Below are positions 6,628-12,749 of a DNA stretch of 12,749 nt, one piece after another (positions within the stretch are counted from its first letter, which is position 1; each line of letters starts with the position of its first letter). Position numbers and translations under genes: made by a program. The stretch spans positions 1 to 12,749 of the forward strand of contig JACRFF010000147.1 in NCBI GenBank assembly GCA_016218005.1. The letters run 5' to 3'. The notes below the pieces were generated by a model that saw only the letters and a program-made list of their open reading frames with translations, was not told where the DNA came from and did not search any database. The stretch is from Ignavibacteriales bacterium (GTDB taxonomy: Bacteria; Bacteroidota; Ignavibacteria; UBA10030).

Positions 6628-8010
6628 TCATCTCTTCGCTTCAACCATCGTCCACGGATACGACTTCATATCTTTCAGAAATTTCCCTTGCCATGCGTGT
6701 TCGGGATGCGCTTTGAAGAACGGCTCGGCAAGAAAATCTGCGCCGCACGGGTGGCCCATACGCGCCCAGAACGTCAAATCTTTGGCAAGTTCACCCGAGG
6801 TAACTTTGCCTTGCACAGCGCCGCCGGGGAAAAACGGCGCCCAACTCCATTCTTTTGTCCCAAGCGAGTCCTCGTCATTGTGGCCGCAAAGAACGCAGCG
6901 GTTGTTGGCCGATGCGCCGAGATTGGCGTCGGTGTGGTCTCCCTCGAACAATTTCGCCATCTCGAACGTGATTCTTCCTTTGTTCGGCTCCACCAATTGC
7001 TGCCAGCGAATTTTTCTCGCGTTGGGAGAACTCGTCGCGTCTTTCGTATCAAACTTCGTTTCTTCGGCGAGAAGTTTTTCGTCGCTGGCAAAGTTCGCCC
7101 CAACGTACACGCCATCCTTCGTGCGCCAGACTCGATGGTTCTTCAAACCCAATTCAACGCGCGCGATCTCGTTCGTGCTGTTGTCTCCCACAAGCCAATC
7201 GTTAGCGTAGCCGCCATTGTTGCCGGTGGTCATGATGCGAACGAAGTCATCTATGGATTTGCCATACTGGATCGCTTTGCGCGCTCGAACAAACTCCGGC
7301 GTCTTTGTCGAATCGAATCCCATGAATTGCGTAATCGTCGTCTCCGTGTAAAGCAATCCGGCCTCGTTGATCGCAAAGTCGTCGCCGCTGTGGATGAACC
7401 CCGGCAGACAATCCATGACAAAATGATATCCCTGTGATGGCTTCACGTCGGCAATCACGCGCCAGCGCTCGCCGATGATGTACTCGCTCCAGTTGTTGTG
7501 CGCCATAACGATTTTCCCGTCGGCAGTGTAGCTGCCGGTGGCGATGAACGCGCTGCAGTAGCCGGGAGCTTTGTTTTCGCCCGAGCCTTTTTTTTCTTTC
7601 TCCATCAACAGCGGTACGTAGTAGGAAGAAATTTCGATGAACGCATTCGACGCCGCGATATCGAGATAATCGAGTTTGTATCCTTTTGCCCGCACCCCCT
7701 CGGCAATGCCTTTGATCTCATCCTGATATTCTTTATCGAGCTTTGGCCAGAAGATGCGTTCGGCGGCTCCGCGATAAAATTTCCAGTCGCGCTTGAGCGT
7801 TGTGGTGTAGTAAAAATCCTGCGTCCTGATCAAGTCATCGATCTCTGCGGCAAGCAAGCAGCCGTGTTGGTAGCCAATATCCGACGGCTGGCCTTCAAGA
7901 TGAACAGAGATCCAGCCGTTCTTATCTTGACGTGTTGCGTTCTTGAGCCGAGGATCATCCGCGGCTGCGACAGTCGAAATCAACACAATCAGAAGCGCAA
8001 ACTGTTTCAT
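6628..8010 (-). CDS. Secreted phospholipase B-like / C45-type Ntn hydrolase
   Basis: Probable exported amide or ester hydrolase of the N-terminal-nucleophile fold that groups peptidase C45 (isopenicillin N acyltransferase) with phospholipase B-like proteins. The substrate cannot be told from sequence. It has 460 residues. A signal peptide MKQFALLIVLISTVAAA precedes ADDPRL. The likely nucleophile is Cys152 in GYCSAF, followed by IATGSYTADGKIVMAHNNWSEY; family members self-cleave just before this Cys. Further family-like stretches are DFAINEAGLLYTETTI and YANDWLVGD. A Cys pair near NNRCVLCGHNDE could be structural. The start is backed by AAAGGAGAA about seven bases upstream. It reads leftward and is the first gene of the cluster containing the S23 cassettes and uvrB. 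It is divergent from the lipoprotein gene, sharing a 121-base intergenic region. Confidence 0.85.
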   Translation of the reverse strand: MKQFALLIVLISTVAAADDPRLKNATRQDKNGWISVHLEGQPSDIGYQHGCLLAAEIDDLIRTQDFYYTTTLKRDWKFYRGAAERIFWPKLDKEYQDEIKGIAEGVRAKGYKLDYLDIAASNAFIEISSYYVPLLMEKEKKGSGENKAPGYCSAFIATGSYTADGKIVMAHNNWSEYIIGERWRVIADVKPSQGYHFVMDCLPGFIHSGDDFAINEAGLLYTETTITQFMGFDSTKTPEFVRARKAIQYGKSIDDFVRIMTTGNNGGYANDWLVGDNSTNEIARVELGLKNHRVWRTKDGVYVGANFASDEKLLAEETKFDTKDATSSPNARKIRWQQLVEPNKGRITFEMAKLFEGDHTDANLGASANNRCVLCGHNDEDSLGTKEWSWAPFFPGGAVQGKVTSGELAKDLTFWARMGHPCGADFLAEPFFKAHPEHAWQGKFLKDMKSYPWTMVEAKR

Positions 8011-8055
8011 GGATTTCTCCTTTGGAGTTGAAGATGTGTGAAATAATTCCGACCG

Positions 8056-8084
8056 AATATACGTCTTTTGCAGTCGAAGGAAAA
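8056..8084 (-). promoter_or_regulatory. Candidate promoter of the secreted hydrolase
   Basis: On the minus strand TTT (8084-8082), 20 bases, then TATATT (8061-8056). The distal element matches TTG only in two of three bases, but the TAnnTT element and spacing agree with the other candidate promoters. It leaves a leader of roughly 40 bases containing AAAGGAG. Confidence 0.3.
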
Positions 8085-8093
8085 GCCTGCGTC

Positions 8094-8122
8094 TTGCCTT
8101 GCCGGAATCTCTTTGCTACCTT
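8094..8122 (+). promoter_or_regulatory. Candidate promoter of the small lipoprotein
   Basis: TTG (8094-8096), 20 bases, TACCTT (8117-8122) followed by G. The predicted transcript would begin within a few bases of the ATG at 8132, which matches the absence of any Shine-Dalgarno there and suggests a leaderless or nearly leaderless mRNA. Confidence 0.4.
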
Positions 8123-8131
8123 GCGTGCGTG

Positions 8132-8494
8132 ATGAAGAGATTTATCCGAACGGCATGGTCGAGCAGGCTTACACTCGCAATGCTCGTGATGGCTTGTGCT
8201 TGCCTGACCGGTGTCGGGCAGACCGGATGCGCAAAGAAGCAGACGCCGCAGGTGGAGCAGCTTGCATCTGCCTACGTCGAGATCAGCTTGCTGGCGGAAC
8301 AATACCGGCGCTCCGATTCGACGCAGACGACGGAAACATATCAACGCCAACTTGCCGCCGCTCTGCGCACGTACGGAATGACACCGCAAGAATTCCGTGC
8401 CGCCGTCGATTCCATTGCACAACAGCCCGCCGAGTTTTCGAGATTCTATGAATTGGTCAATCAGGAAATCCTTGTACGGAAATCAAAGCAGTAG
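8132..8494 (+). CDS. Small DUF4296-like lipoprotein
   Basis: A 120-residue exported protein with a basic start (MKRFIRTAWSSR), a hydrophobic segment (LTLAMLVMACACL) and several Cys that could carry lipid: VMAC gives the best lipobox, with ACAC and QTGC as alternatives. The mature part is helical and charged: VEQLASAYVEISLLAEQYRR, then TYQRQLAAALRTYGMTPQEF and RFYELVNQEIL. This order (short helix, then a 'YGMTPQEF'-type turn and a helix) resembles Bacteroidota lipoproteins of the DUF4296 type, whose function is unknown; the assignment is by eye. An in-frame TTG at 8099 would add 11 residues and is less likely. The palindrome at 8201-8221 codes the Cys-rich segment, so it may have disturbed the lipobox. 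No Shine-Dalgarno is visible. Confidence 0.75.
   Translation: MKRFIRTAWSSRLTLAMLVMACACLTGVGQTGCAKKQTPQVEQLASAYVEISLLAEQYRRSDSTQTTETYQRQLAAALRTYGMTPQEFRAAVDSIAQQPAEFSRFYELVNQEILVRKSKQ
8201..8221. repeat. Palindromic sequence related to the uvrB insert
   Basis: GCCTGACCG (8202-8210) and TCGGGCAG (8214-8221) are each identical to parts of the uvrB insert, here separated by three additional bases GTG. As an inverted repeat TGCCTGA (8201-8207) pairs with TCGGGCA (8214-8220), with one G-T pair. It encodes most of LTGVGQTG in the lipoprotein signal region. Confidence 0.45.
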
Positions 8495-8532
8495 CAGAAG
8501 CCCTTCCGTTCTTTATTCTCACAATAGACAAA

Positions 8533-8630
8533 ATCTGCCGCGACACCGTGGGCTCGCCTCTCGCCTCGTCTCCGACCAGCCTCGACGAGTCTAGGCGGGC
8601 AAGTCGGAGCGGGCGGCGAAGCGGGCAGAT
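8533..8630. repeat. Imperfect inverted repeat between lipoprotein and M16 operon
   Basis: ATCTGCC (8533-8539) faces GGCAGAT (8624-8630), and CTCCGAC (8570-8576) faces GTCGGAG (8603-8609). Between the outer and inner blocks the left arm is about 16 bases longer than the right. GCGGGC occurs three times (8595, 8609, 8621). There is no U-tract, so it is a poor intrinsic terminator. It looks like a GC-rich dispersed intergenic repeat. The region 8495-8753 otherwise holds only the promoter candidate of the M16 operon. Confidence 0.5.
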
Positions 8631-8651
8631 GTTCGACTTTTAGGATTTCAG

Positions 8652-8682
8652 TTGTCTTTTCCATATCCACAACGTAACTTGG
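8652..8682 (+). promoter_or_regulatory. Candidate promoter of the M16 protease operon
   Basis: TTG (8652-8654), 20 bases, TAACTTGG (8675-8682), one base away from a TAnnTTTG box. It leaves about 65 bases of leader before the start codon at 8754, which has AAGGAG at 8743-8748. Confidence 0.4.
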
Positions 8683-8753
8683 ATCGCATTGCTTTCGTAG
8701 TCATTGCCGGTACTCACATCTCACAATCTGCCACACATACTCAAGGAGTTCCT

Positions 8754-10256
8754 ATGAAACGACTCATCAGCGTTGCCTTGGTCTTCGTTCTTGCCGCCGC
8801 TGCGTGGGCGCAGGACGGGTTCAAGGATGTTGAAAAACAGGTCGTGGAGTTCAACCTCAAGAACGGCCTCAAGTTTCTTGTGCTGCCTCGACACGAAGCG
8901 CCCGTCGTGTCGTTTCACACCTATGTGTCGATTGGAGCGGTGAACGAAGACCGCGGCATCACGGGGTTGGCACACATCTTCGAGCATCTCGCTTTCAAGG
9001 GAACCACCGACATCGGCACAAACGAGAAGACCGGCGGCTATGCAAAAGAGAAGCCGTCTCTCGAAACGCTCGACAAAGCGTGGAAAGCGTTCTACAACGA
9101 ATCCATAAAACCCAAACCTGATCCGGGATTGTTTGCGAAGTATAAAATGGAGTACGACACGGCGCTGGCGCGCGCTTCTCGGCTGAACGATTCGGAAGAA
9201 TTCGGCCGCGTGATCGAGCAAAACGGCGGCGTGGGATTGAATGCTACCACCGGCGCGGATGCGACACAGTATTTCTACAGCCTGCCGTCGAATAAAATTG
9301 AGTTATGGTTCTCGTTGGAATCGGCGCGGTTCTATGACCCGATCATCCGCGACTTCTATAAAGAGAAAGACGTGGTGATGGAAGAGCGCCGCATGCGCAC
9401 CGAAAGCAATCCGATCGGAAAGCTCATTGAAGAAGTGCTTGCGGTTGCATTCAAAGCACATCCCTACAAAGACCCGGTTGTCGGGCACATGGCAGACCTC
9501 AAAGGCATTACGCGGACGGAAGCACTGTCGTTCTACAGAAAGTACTATGTGCCGGAGAACATGACGATTGCCATCGTCGGCGATGTGGATGTGAACGAGG
9601 TGAAGCGGCTGGCAGAAATATATTTCGGCAGAATTCCTGCCGGTCAGAAAACCGAACAAGTGCGCACCGTCGAGCCGCCGCAAATTGGCGAGCGCAAAGT
9701 GGTTCTCCACGAACAGTCGCAGCCCATTCTGTTGGTGGGATACAAAAAGGGGAGCGCACTGGACGCCGACGACGCCGTGTATGACGTCATTTCCGACCTG
9801 CTCAGCTCCGGAAGAACATCACGACTCTACAAATCGCTGGTGCGCGACAAGAAGATTGCCGTTCAAGCCGGCGGGTTCAGCGGATTCCCCGGGCAGCGCT
9901 ATCCCAACTTATTCCTTTTCCTCGCAGTCCCTGCGCAGGGAAAATCGAACGACACGTGCTTGGCCGCCATCAACGACGAAATCATAAAACTCAAGACAGA
10001 ACTTGTGAGTGATGAAGAACTGAAAGCGATCAAAACGCGGCAGCGCGCCAATTTGATCCGTTCGCTCGGTTCCAACAATGGTCTGGCCAGGCAATTGACG
10101 TTCTATCAAGGATTGATGGATGATTGGCGCGAGATGTTCAAATCGCTGGATAAGATCAACGCAGTGAAGGCGGAAGACATGAAGCGCGTTGCCGAGAAAA
10201 TTTTCCAACCCAACAATTGCACCATCGGCACGATTGAGCCGGTGAAAAATAACTAA
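8754..10256 (+). CDS. M16 family zinc metalloprotease, catalytic subunit
   Basis: Exported processing-type peptidase of 500 residues. A signal peptide (MKRLISVALVFVLAAAAWAQ) is followed by two M16 halves. The inverted zinc motif HxxEH is intact as HIFEH (His74, Glu77, His78) in GLAHIFEHLAFKGT; the third ligand is probably Glu189 in SLESARF. A helical insertion of about 60 residues (about 92-155) separates the zinc motif from NATTGADATQYFYSLP, longer than in most M16B proteins. The C-terminal half has TSRLYKSLVRDKK but no Tyr in the position of the usual R/Y substrate-binding pair, so it probably needs a partner. The downstream gene, 25 bases on, supplies exactly that. An in-frame upstream ATG at 8652 is rejected because AAGGAG lies five bases before 8754. 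Confidence 0.93.
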   Translation: MKRLISVALVFVLAAAAWAQDGFKDVEKQVVEFNLKNGLKFLVLPRHEAPVVSFHTYVSIGAVNEDRGITGLAHIFEHLAFKGTTDIGTNEKTGGYAKEKPSLETLDKAWKAFYNESIKPKPDPGLFAKYKMEYDTALARASRLNDSEEFGRVIEQNGGVGLNATTGADATQYFYSLPSNKIELWFSLESARFYDPIIRDFYKEKDVVMEERRMRTESNPIGKLIEEVLAVAFKAHPYKDPVVGHMADLKGITRTEALSFYRKYYVPENMTIAIVGDVDVNEVKRLAEIYFGRIPAGQKTEQVRTVEPPQIGERKVVLHEQSQPILLVGYKKGSALDADDAVYDVISDLLSSGRTSRLYKSLVRDKKIAVQAGGFSGFPGQRYPNLFLFLAVPAQGKSNDTCLAAINDEIIKLKTELVSDEELKAIKTRQRANLIRSLGSNNGLARQLTFYQGLMDDWREMFKSLDKINAVKAEDMKRVAEKIFQPNNCTIGTIEPVKNN

Positions 10257-10281
10257 CGCTTGAACGGTTACGGAGACAACC

Positions 10282-12417
10282 ATGAAAAAGATTCGATTCT
10301 TCACATTGCTTGTGCTCAGCGCCGTTCTGACGGTCTCAGCGATAGCGCAAAAGAAAAGCACAAAACCGCTTCACTACAAGAAACTGCAATACCCGAAGTT
10401 GAAAGAGATCACCATTCCCGAGCCAATGCGGTACGAACTGCCGAACGGCCTTATCGTGTACTTGCTCGAGGACCACACGCTTCCGACGATTGCGGCATCG
10501 GTCATGATCCACACCGGCGCGCGATTCGAACCTGCCGAGAAGATCGGCCTCGCCGGTATCACCGGACAAGTGATGCGCACCGGCGGCACAACGGCAAAAA
10601 CGGGCGATCAACTTGACGAACTGCTCGAGCGGCATGCGGCGTCGGTGGAAACGTTCATCGGCACGACTTCCGGCGGCGCGCGGATGAGCGTTCTGAAAGA
10701 AGACGCGGAGCTTGGAGTTTCAACGCTCGCGGACATCCTGCGCAATCCGGCATTCCGCGATGACAAGATCGAACTCTCCAAAATTCAATTTCGATCCGGC
10801 ATCAGCCGCCGCAATGATCAGGTTATGCAGATCGCAAGCCGCGAATTCACCAAGCTTATGTACGGCGGCGCCAGCCCCTACGCCCGCACGTCGGAGTACG
10901 AAACGATCGACAACATCACGAAGCAAGACCTGATCGATTTCCACAAAAAGTACTATCTTCCTAACAACACGATGCTGGCCGTGTGGGGCGATTTCGAGCC
11001 CGGAGCCATGAAAGGACTCGTTGAAAAATATTTCGCTGATTGGGCGAAGGGCGCCATCGCCATGCCTCCCGTTCCCCAGCCGCGATTTGTCGGCGTGGGA
11101 ACGGTCAACTTCATCCGCAAGACCGACGTCAACCAATCGCAAATCTACGTTGGCGAAATGGGCGGCAAGCTGAACGACCCGGAAAGTCCGATGCTGAACC
11201 TCGCCGACCAAGCGCTCGGCGGCGGATTTGCATCGCGGCTGTTCGTCAAGGTCCGCACACAGCAAGGCCTCGCGTATGCCATCGGCAGCAGTTGGGGTGA
11301 AGGATACGACTACAACGGCCTCTTCCGCATGAACGGCTCGACAAAATCCGGAACGACGATCAAGATGGTGAACTCCATCATCGAAGAATTCAAGAACATC
11401 GTGGAGAAAGGAATCACGGAGGACGACCTCAAGTACGCGAAGGAATCCTACCTCAATTCCTATGTCTTTCAATTTGAGTCGAAGGCAAGCGTCATCAACA
11501 AGCTGATGTCGCTGGAATTTTTCAGCTATCCGAAGGATTACTACCAGAAACAGCTGAAGGAGATTCAGGGGGCAACCACGAAGGCGGTCAACGAAGCAAT
11601 CAAGAAACGGTGGGACCCGAACAAGTTGGCGATCCTTGTCGTCGGGAATGACGCGGAGTTCGACAAAGAGATGAAGACGCTCGGCTCCGTTCGCACGATC
11701 GACATCACCATTCCGGCCCCGCCGGAAAAATTCCCCGATGCGACAGCCGAGTTGGTAACCAAGGGAAAGTCCGTGCTGCAAAAAACGCTAACGGCGTTAG
11801 GAGGCCAGAAATTCCTCGACGTCAAAGATCTGTCGCAATCGATAAAGATGAACATAAGTTCGCAGATGGGCGAGATGGAGGCGACGGGCGAAATGATTGC
11901 CGTGCTGCCCGACAAGATTTTTGCGAAGATGAGTGCGGCGTTTGGCGAGATGACGATGGCGTGGGATGGAAAATCCGGATGGATGAATTCACCGATGGGC
12001 GCACAGGAGATGCCGGCCCAACAGTCGGAAAGTTTCCAGCGTCAGCTAACGTTCAACCCGGTGATGGTCCTGAAGAATCTTGACAGCCCCGCCTACACGG
12101 TTTGGTACTACAAGGAGGATAAGGTTCAAGACCGACCGACCGGCATCGTGCTGGTGAAGCACAACGCAACCAACAAGACCATCAAGTGGTTCGTGGATAA
12201 CGAGTCCGCTCTTCTTGTGAAGACGGCCAGCCGGGAACGCACGCCGGCAGGGCTTGGAATGCAGGAAACGATTATGGATGATTACAAGGATGTCGGCGGC
12301 GTGAAGTTTCCTTTCAAGCTGATAAGCATGGTTGACGGCAAGAAGTCGCAAGAGATTACGTTGATTTCCATGAAGATCAATTCCGGCGTGAAGGAGGATG
12401 TTTTCAAGAAGCCGTAA
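10282..12417 (+). CDS. M16 family non-catalytic subunit with extra C-terminal domain
   Basis: Exported partner of the preceding protease, 711 residues. A signal peptide (MKKIRFFTLLVLSAVLTVSAIAQ) leads into two M16 halves to about residue 475. The zinc motif is gone: GLAHIFEH of the neighbour corresponds to GLAGITGQ (89-96), so it cannot bind zinc in the usual way. The R/Y pair is kept in RTQQGLAY (Arg325, Tyr332). Characterised bacterial M16B heterodimers split these features between subunits in the same way. Residues about 485-711 are an additional domain, with LTALGGQKFLDVKDL, a run of beta-strand-like segments, WDGKSGWMNSPMG, and a C-terminal VGGVKFPFKL. It resembles LolA/LolB-fold lipoprotein-sorting-like domains seen beside proteases in this group (by eye). 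GGAG about eight bases before the ATG supports the start. A strong terminator follows. Confidence 0.9.
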   Translation: MKKIRFFTLLVLSAVLTVSAIAQKKSTKPLHYKKLQYPKLKEITIPEPMRYELPNGLIVYLLEDHTLPTIAASVMIHTGARFEPAEKIGLAGITGQVMRTGGTTAKTGDQLDELLERHAASVETFIGTTSGGARMSVLKEDAELGVSTLADILRNPAFRDDKIELSKIQFRSGISRRNDQVMQIASREFTKLMYGGASPYARTSEYETIDNITKQDLIDFHKKYYLPNNTMLAVWGDFEPGAMKGLVEKYFADWAKGAIAMPPVPQPRFVGVGTVNFIRKTDVNQSQIYVGEMGGKLNDPESPMLNLADQALGGGFASRLFVKVRTQQGLAYAIGSSWGEGYDYNGLFRMNGSTKSGTTIKMVNSIIEEFKNIVEKGITEDDLKYAKESYLNSYVFQFESKASVINKLMSLEFFSYPKDYYQKQLKEIQGATTKAVNEAIKKRWDPNKLAILVVGNDAEFDKEMKTLGSVRTIDITIPAPPEKFPDATAELVTKGKSVLQKTLTALGGQKFLDVKDLSQSIKMNISSQMGEMEATGEMIAVLPDKIFAKMSAAFGEMTMAWDGKSGWMNSPMGAQEMPAQQSESFQRQLTFNPVMVLKNLDSPAYTVWYYKEDKVQDRPTGIVLVKHNATNKTIKWFVDNESALLVKTASRERTPAGLGMQETIMDDYKDVGGVKFPFKLISMVDGKKSQEITLISMKINSGVKEDVFKKP

Positions 12418-12445
12418 GGCCGAGTTCACTCTTCATCGACGCAAG

Positions 12446-12479
12446 AGGCGTTCCGGTTTCGGGACGCCTTTTGTTTCTT
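12446..12479 (+). terminator. Intrinsic terminator of the M16 operon
   Basis: AGGCGTTCCG (12446-12455) pairs with CGGGACGCCT (12460-12469), a 10-bp stem with one G-U and a four-base loop GTTT, followed by TTTTGTTTCTT from 12469. It lies 28 bases after the stop codon of the second M16 gene. Confidence 0.88.
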
Positions 12480-12492
12480 GGGGAAAGCATTT

Positions 12493-12576
12493 ACCACAGA
12501 TAACACGGAAACAGCGCCGACGTTCACGGATTTCAAACCGTATCTTTTCTGTGCTTCTTCAGTGTGTGTCCGCGGC
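12493..12576. repeat. ACCACAG/CACGG-type inverted repeat
   Basis: Left arm ACCACAGATAACACGGAA (12493-12510); right arm 12558-12576, on the reverse strand GCCGCGGACACACACTGAA. They align with one extra base in the right arm and mostly purine-purine differences. TTCACGGATTTC (12523-12534) repeats the CACGGA word. Short arrays of CCACAGA/CACGGA words are common in intergenic DNA of environmental Bacteroidota-like genomes, as far as I remember. No gene lies in 12418-12674; the other contents are the terminator and the promoter of the next gene. Confidence 0.5.
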
Positions 12577-12588
12577 TGCTTTTCCCGC

Positions 12589-12617
12589 TTGACATCGTTC
12601 CGTCAAACTCCTATCTT
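12589..12617 (+). promoter_or_regulatory. Candidate promoter of the HTH regulator
   Basis: TTGACA (12589-12594), 17 bases, TATCTT (12612-12617): a perfect -35 hexamer and a -10 with four of six matches. It also fits TTG-N20-TAnnTT. The start codon is 57 bases further on. Confidence 0.6.
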
Positions 12618-12635
12618 GTCCACGACAAATTTGTC
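12616..12635. promoter_or_regulatory. Candidate operator over the transcription start
   Basis: TTGTC (12616-12620), CAC, GACAA (12624-12628), AT, TTGTC (12631-12635): three alternating half-sites, including the perfect 12-base palindrome GACAAATTTGTC (12624-12635). It overlaps the predicted -10 and start of transcription, a normal place for a repressor, and the gene downstream appears to be an HTH regulator. Autoregulation is inference. Confidence 0.4.
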
Positions 12636-12674
12636 TTAATTGACCTCATCCAGAACAAAAATGTCGGTGATTTT

Positions 12675-12749
12675 ATGAAACCTACGCTCGCCCATCGCAT
12701 TCGCGAGGCACGCGAATCCAAACATCTCGAACAAGCATCCCTTGCCGCC
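12675..12749 (+). CDS. N-terminus of an XRE-type HTH protein (partial)
   Basis: Only the first 25 residues are present; the gene runs off the right edge. MKPTLAHRIREARESKHLEQ followed by ASLAA has the look of helix 1 and the start of helix 2 of an XRE/Cro-type helix-turn-helix domain (compare the common pattern 'RIREAREAKGLSQEELA'). It could be a stand-alone regulator, a regulator fused to another domain, or the antitoxin of a toxin-antitoxin pair. The sequence to hand cannot decide. CGGTGA about six bases upstream is a reasonable ribosome binding site, and the ATG at 12661 runs into a stop after five codons. A TTGACA promoter and a palindromic operator-like site precede it. Confidence 0.6.
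   Translation, partial: MKPTLAHRIREARESKHLEQASLAA

Noticed and set aside
8652..8753. M16 start at the upstream ATG 8652
   Set aside because: It would put 34 non-signal residues before a clear signal peptide, would overlap the candidate promoter, and the internal ATG has an ideal AAGGAG.
10720..11781. Open frame of 353 codons on the minus strand, antisense to the second M16 gene
   Set aside because: The M16 frame is certain over this stretch; the antisense product has no motif and a composition typical of a shadow frame.

Overview
The window looks like a chromosomal segment of a free-living Gram-negative bacterium of moderate GC content. The Bacteroidota/Chlorobiota/Ignavibacteriota group is the best guess. 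This rests on a DUF4296-like small lipoprotein, S23-type four-helix-bundle genes, paired secreted M16 proteases and promoter-like sites of the form TTG-N20-TAnnTT. The placement is inference; there is no rRNA or other phylogenetic marker gene here except uvrB, gap and pgk.

Layout. From 1 to about 8010 every gene is on the minus strand, so it is transcribed right to left: a secreted phospholipase-B/C45-like hydrolase (6628-8010), a four-helix-bundle gene (6219-6575), uvrB (4146-6176), a second four-helix-bundle gene (3709-4065), a comF-family phosphoribosyltransferase gene (2963-3655), a 39-codon exported-peptide ORF that overlaps comF by ATGA (2847-2966), then gap (1607-2671) and pgk (224-1492). 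gap and pgk encode consecutive glycolytic enzymes and are separated by a terminator-like hairpin. From 8132 onward the genes are on the plus strand: a small DUF4296-like lipoprotein (8132-8494), a two-gene M16 protease operon (8754-10256 and 10282-12417) closed by a strong intrinsic terminator, and the first 25 codons of an HTH regulator running off the right edge (12675-12749).

The most unusual part is 3656-6627. Two S23-type four-helix-bundle genes (118 codons each, 63 of 118 residues identical by my hand count) sit on either side of uvrB. Each is enclosed by its own imperfect inverted repeats and fills almost the whole gap from the stop codon of the upstream gene to the start codon of the downstream gene. 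In the transcript the arms could pair and bring the neighbouring stop and start codons together, which resembles S23-encoding intervening sequences in 23S rRNA but between protein genes. A second notable item is a 21-bp near-palindrome inserted in frame in uvrB (peptide LPDGQAG). A 17-nt match to it, with a 3-nt insertion, lies in the lipoprotein signal region at 8201-8221.

The M16 pair is probably one secreted heteromeric protease. The first subunit carries the HxxEH zinc site. The second has lost it but keeps the R/Y pair and has an extra C-terminal domain. No tRNA, rRNA, CRISPR array, transposase or reverse transcriptase was found.
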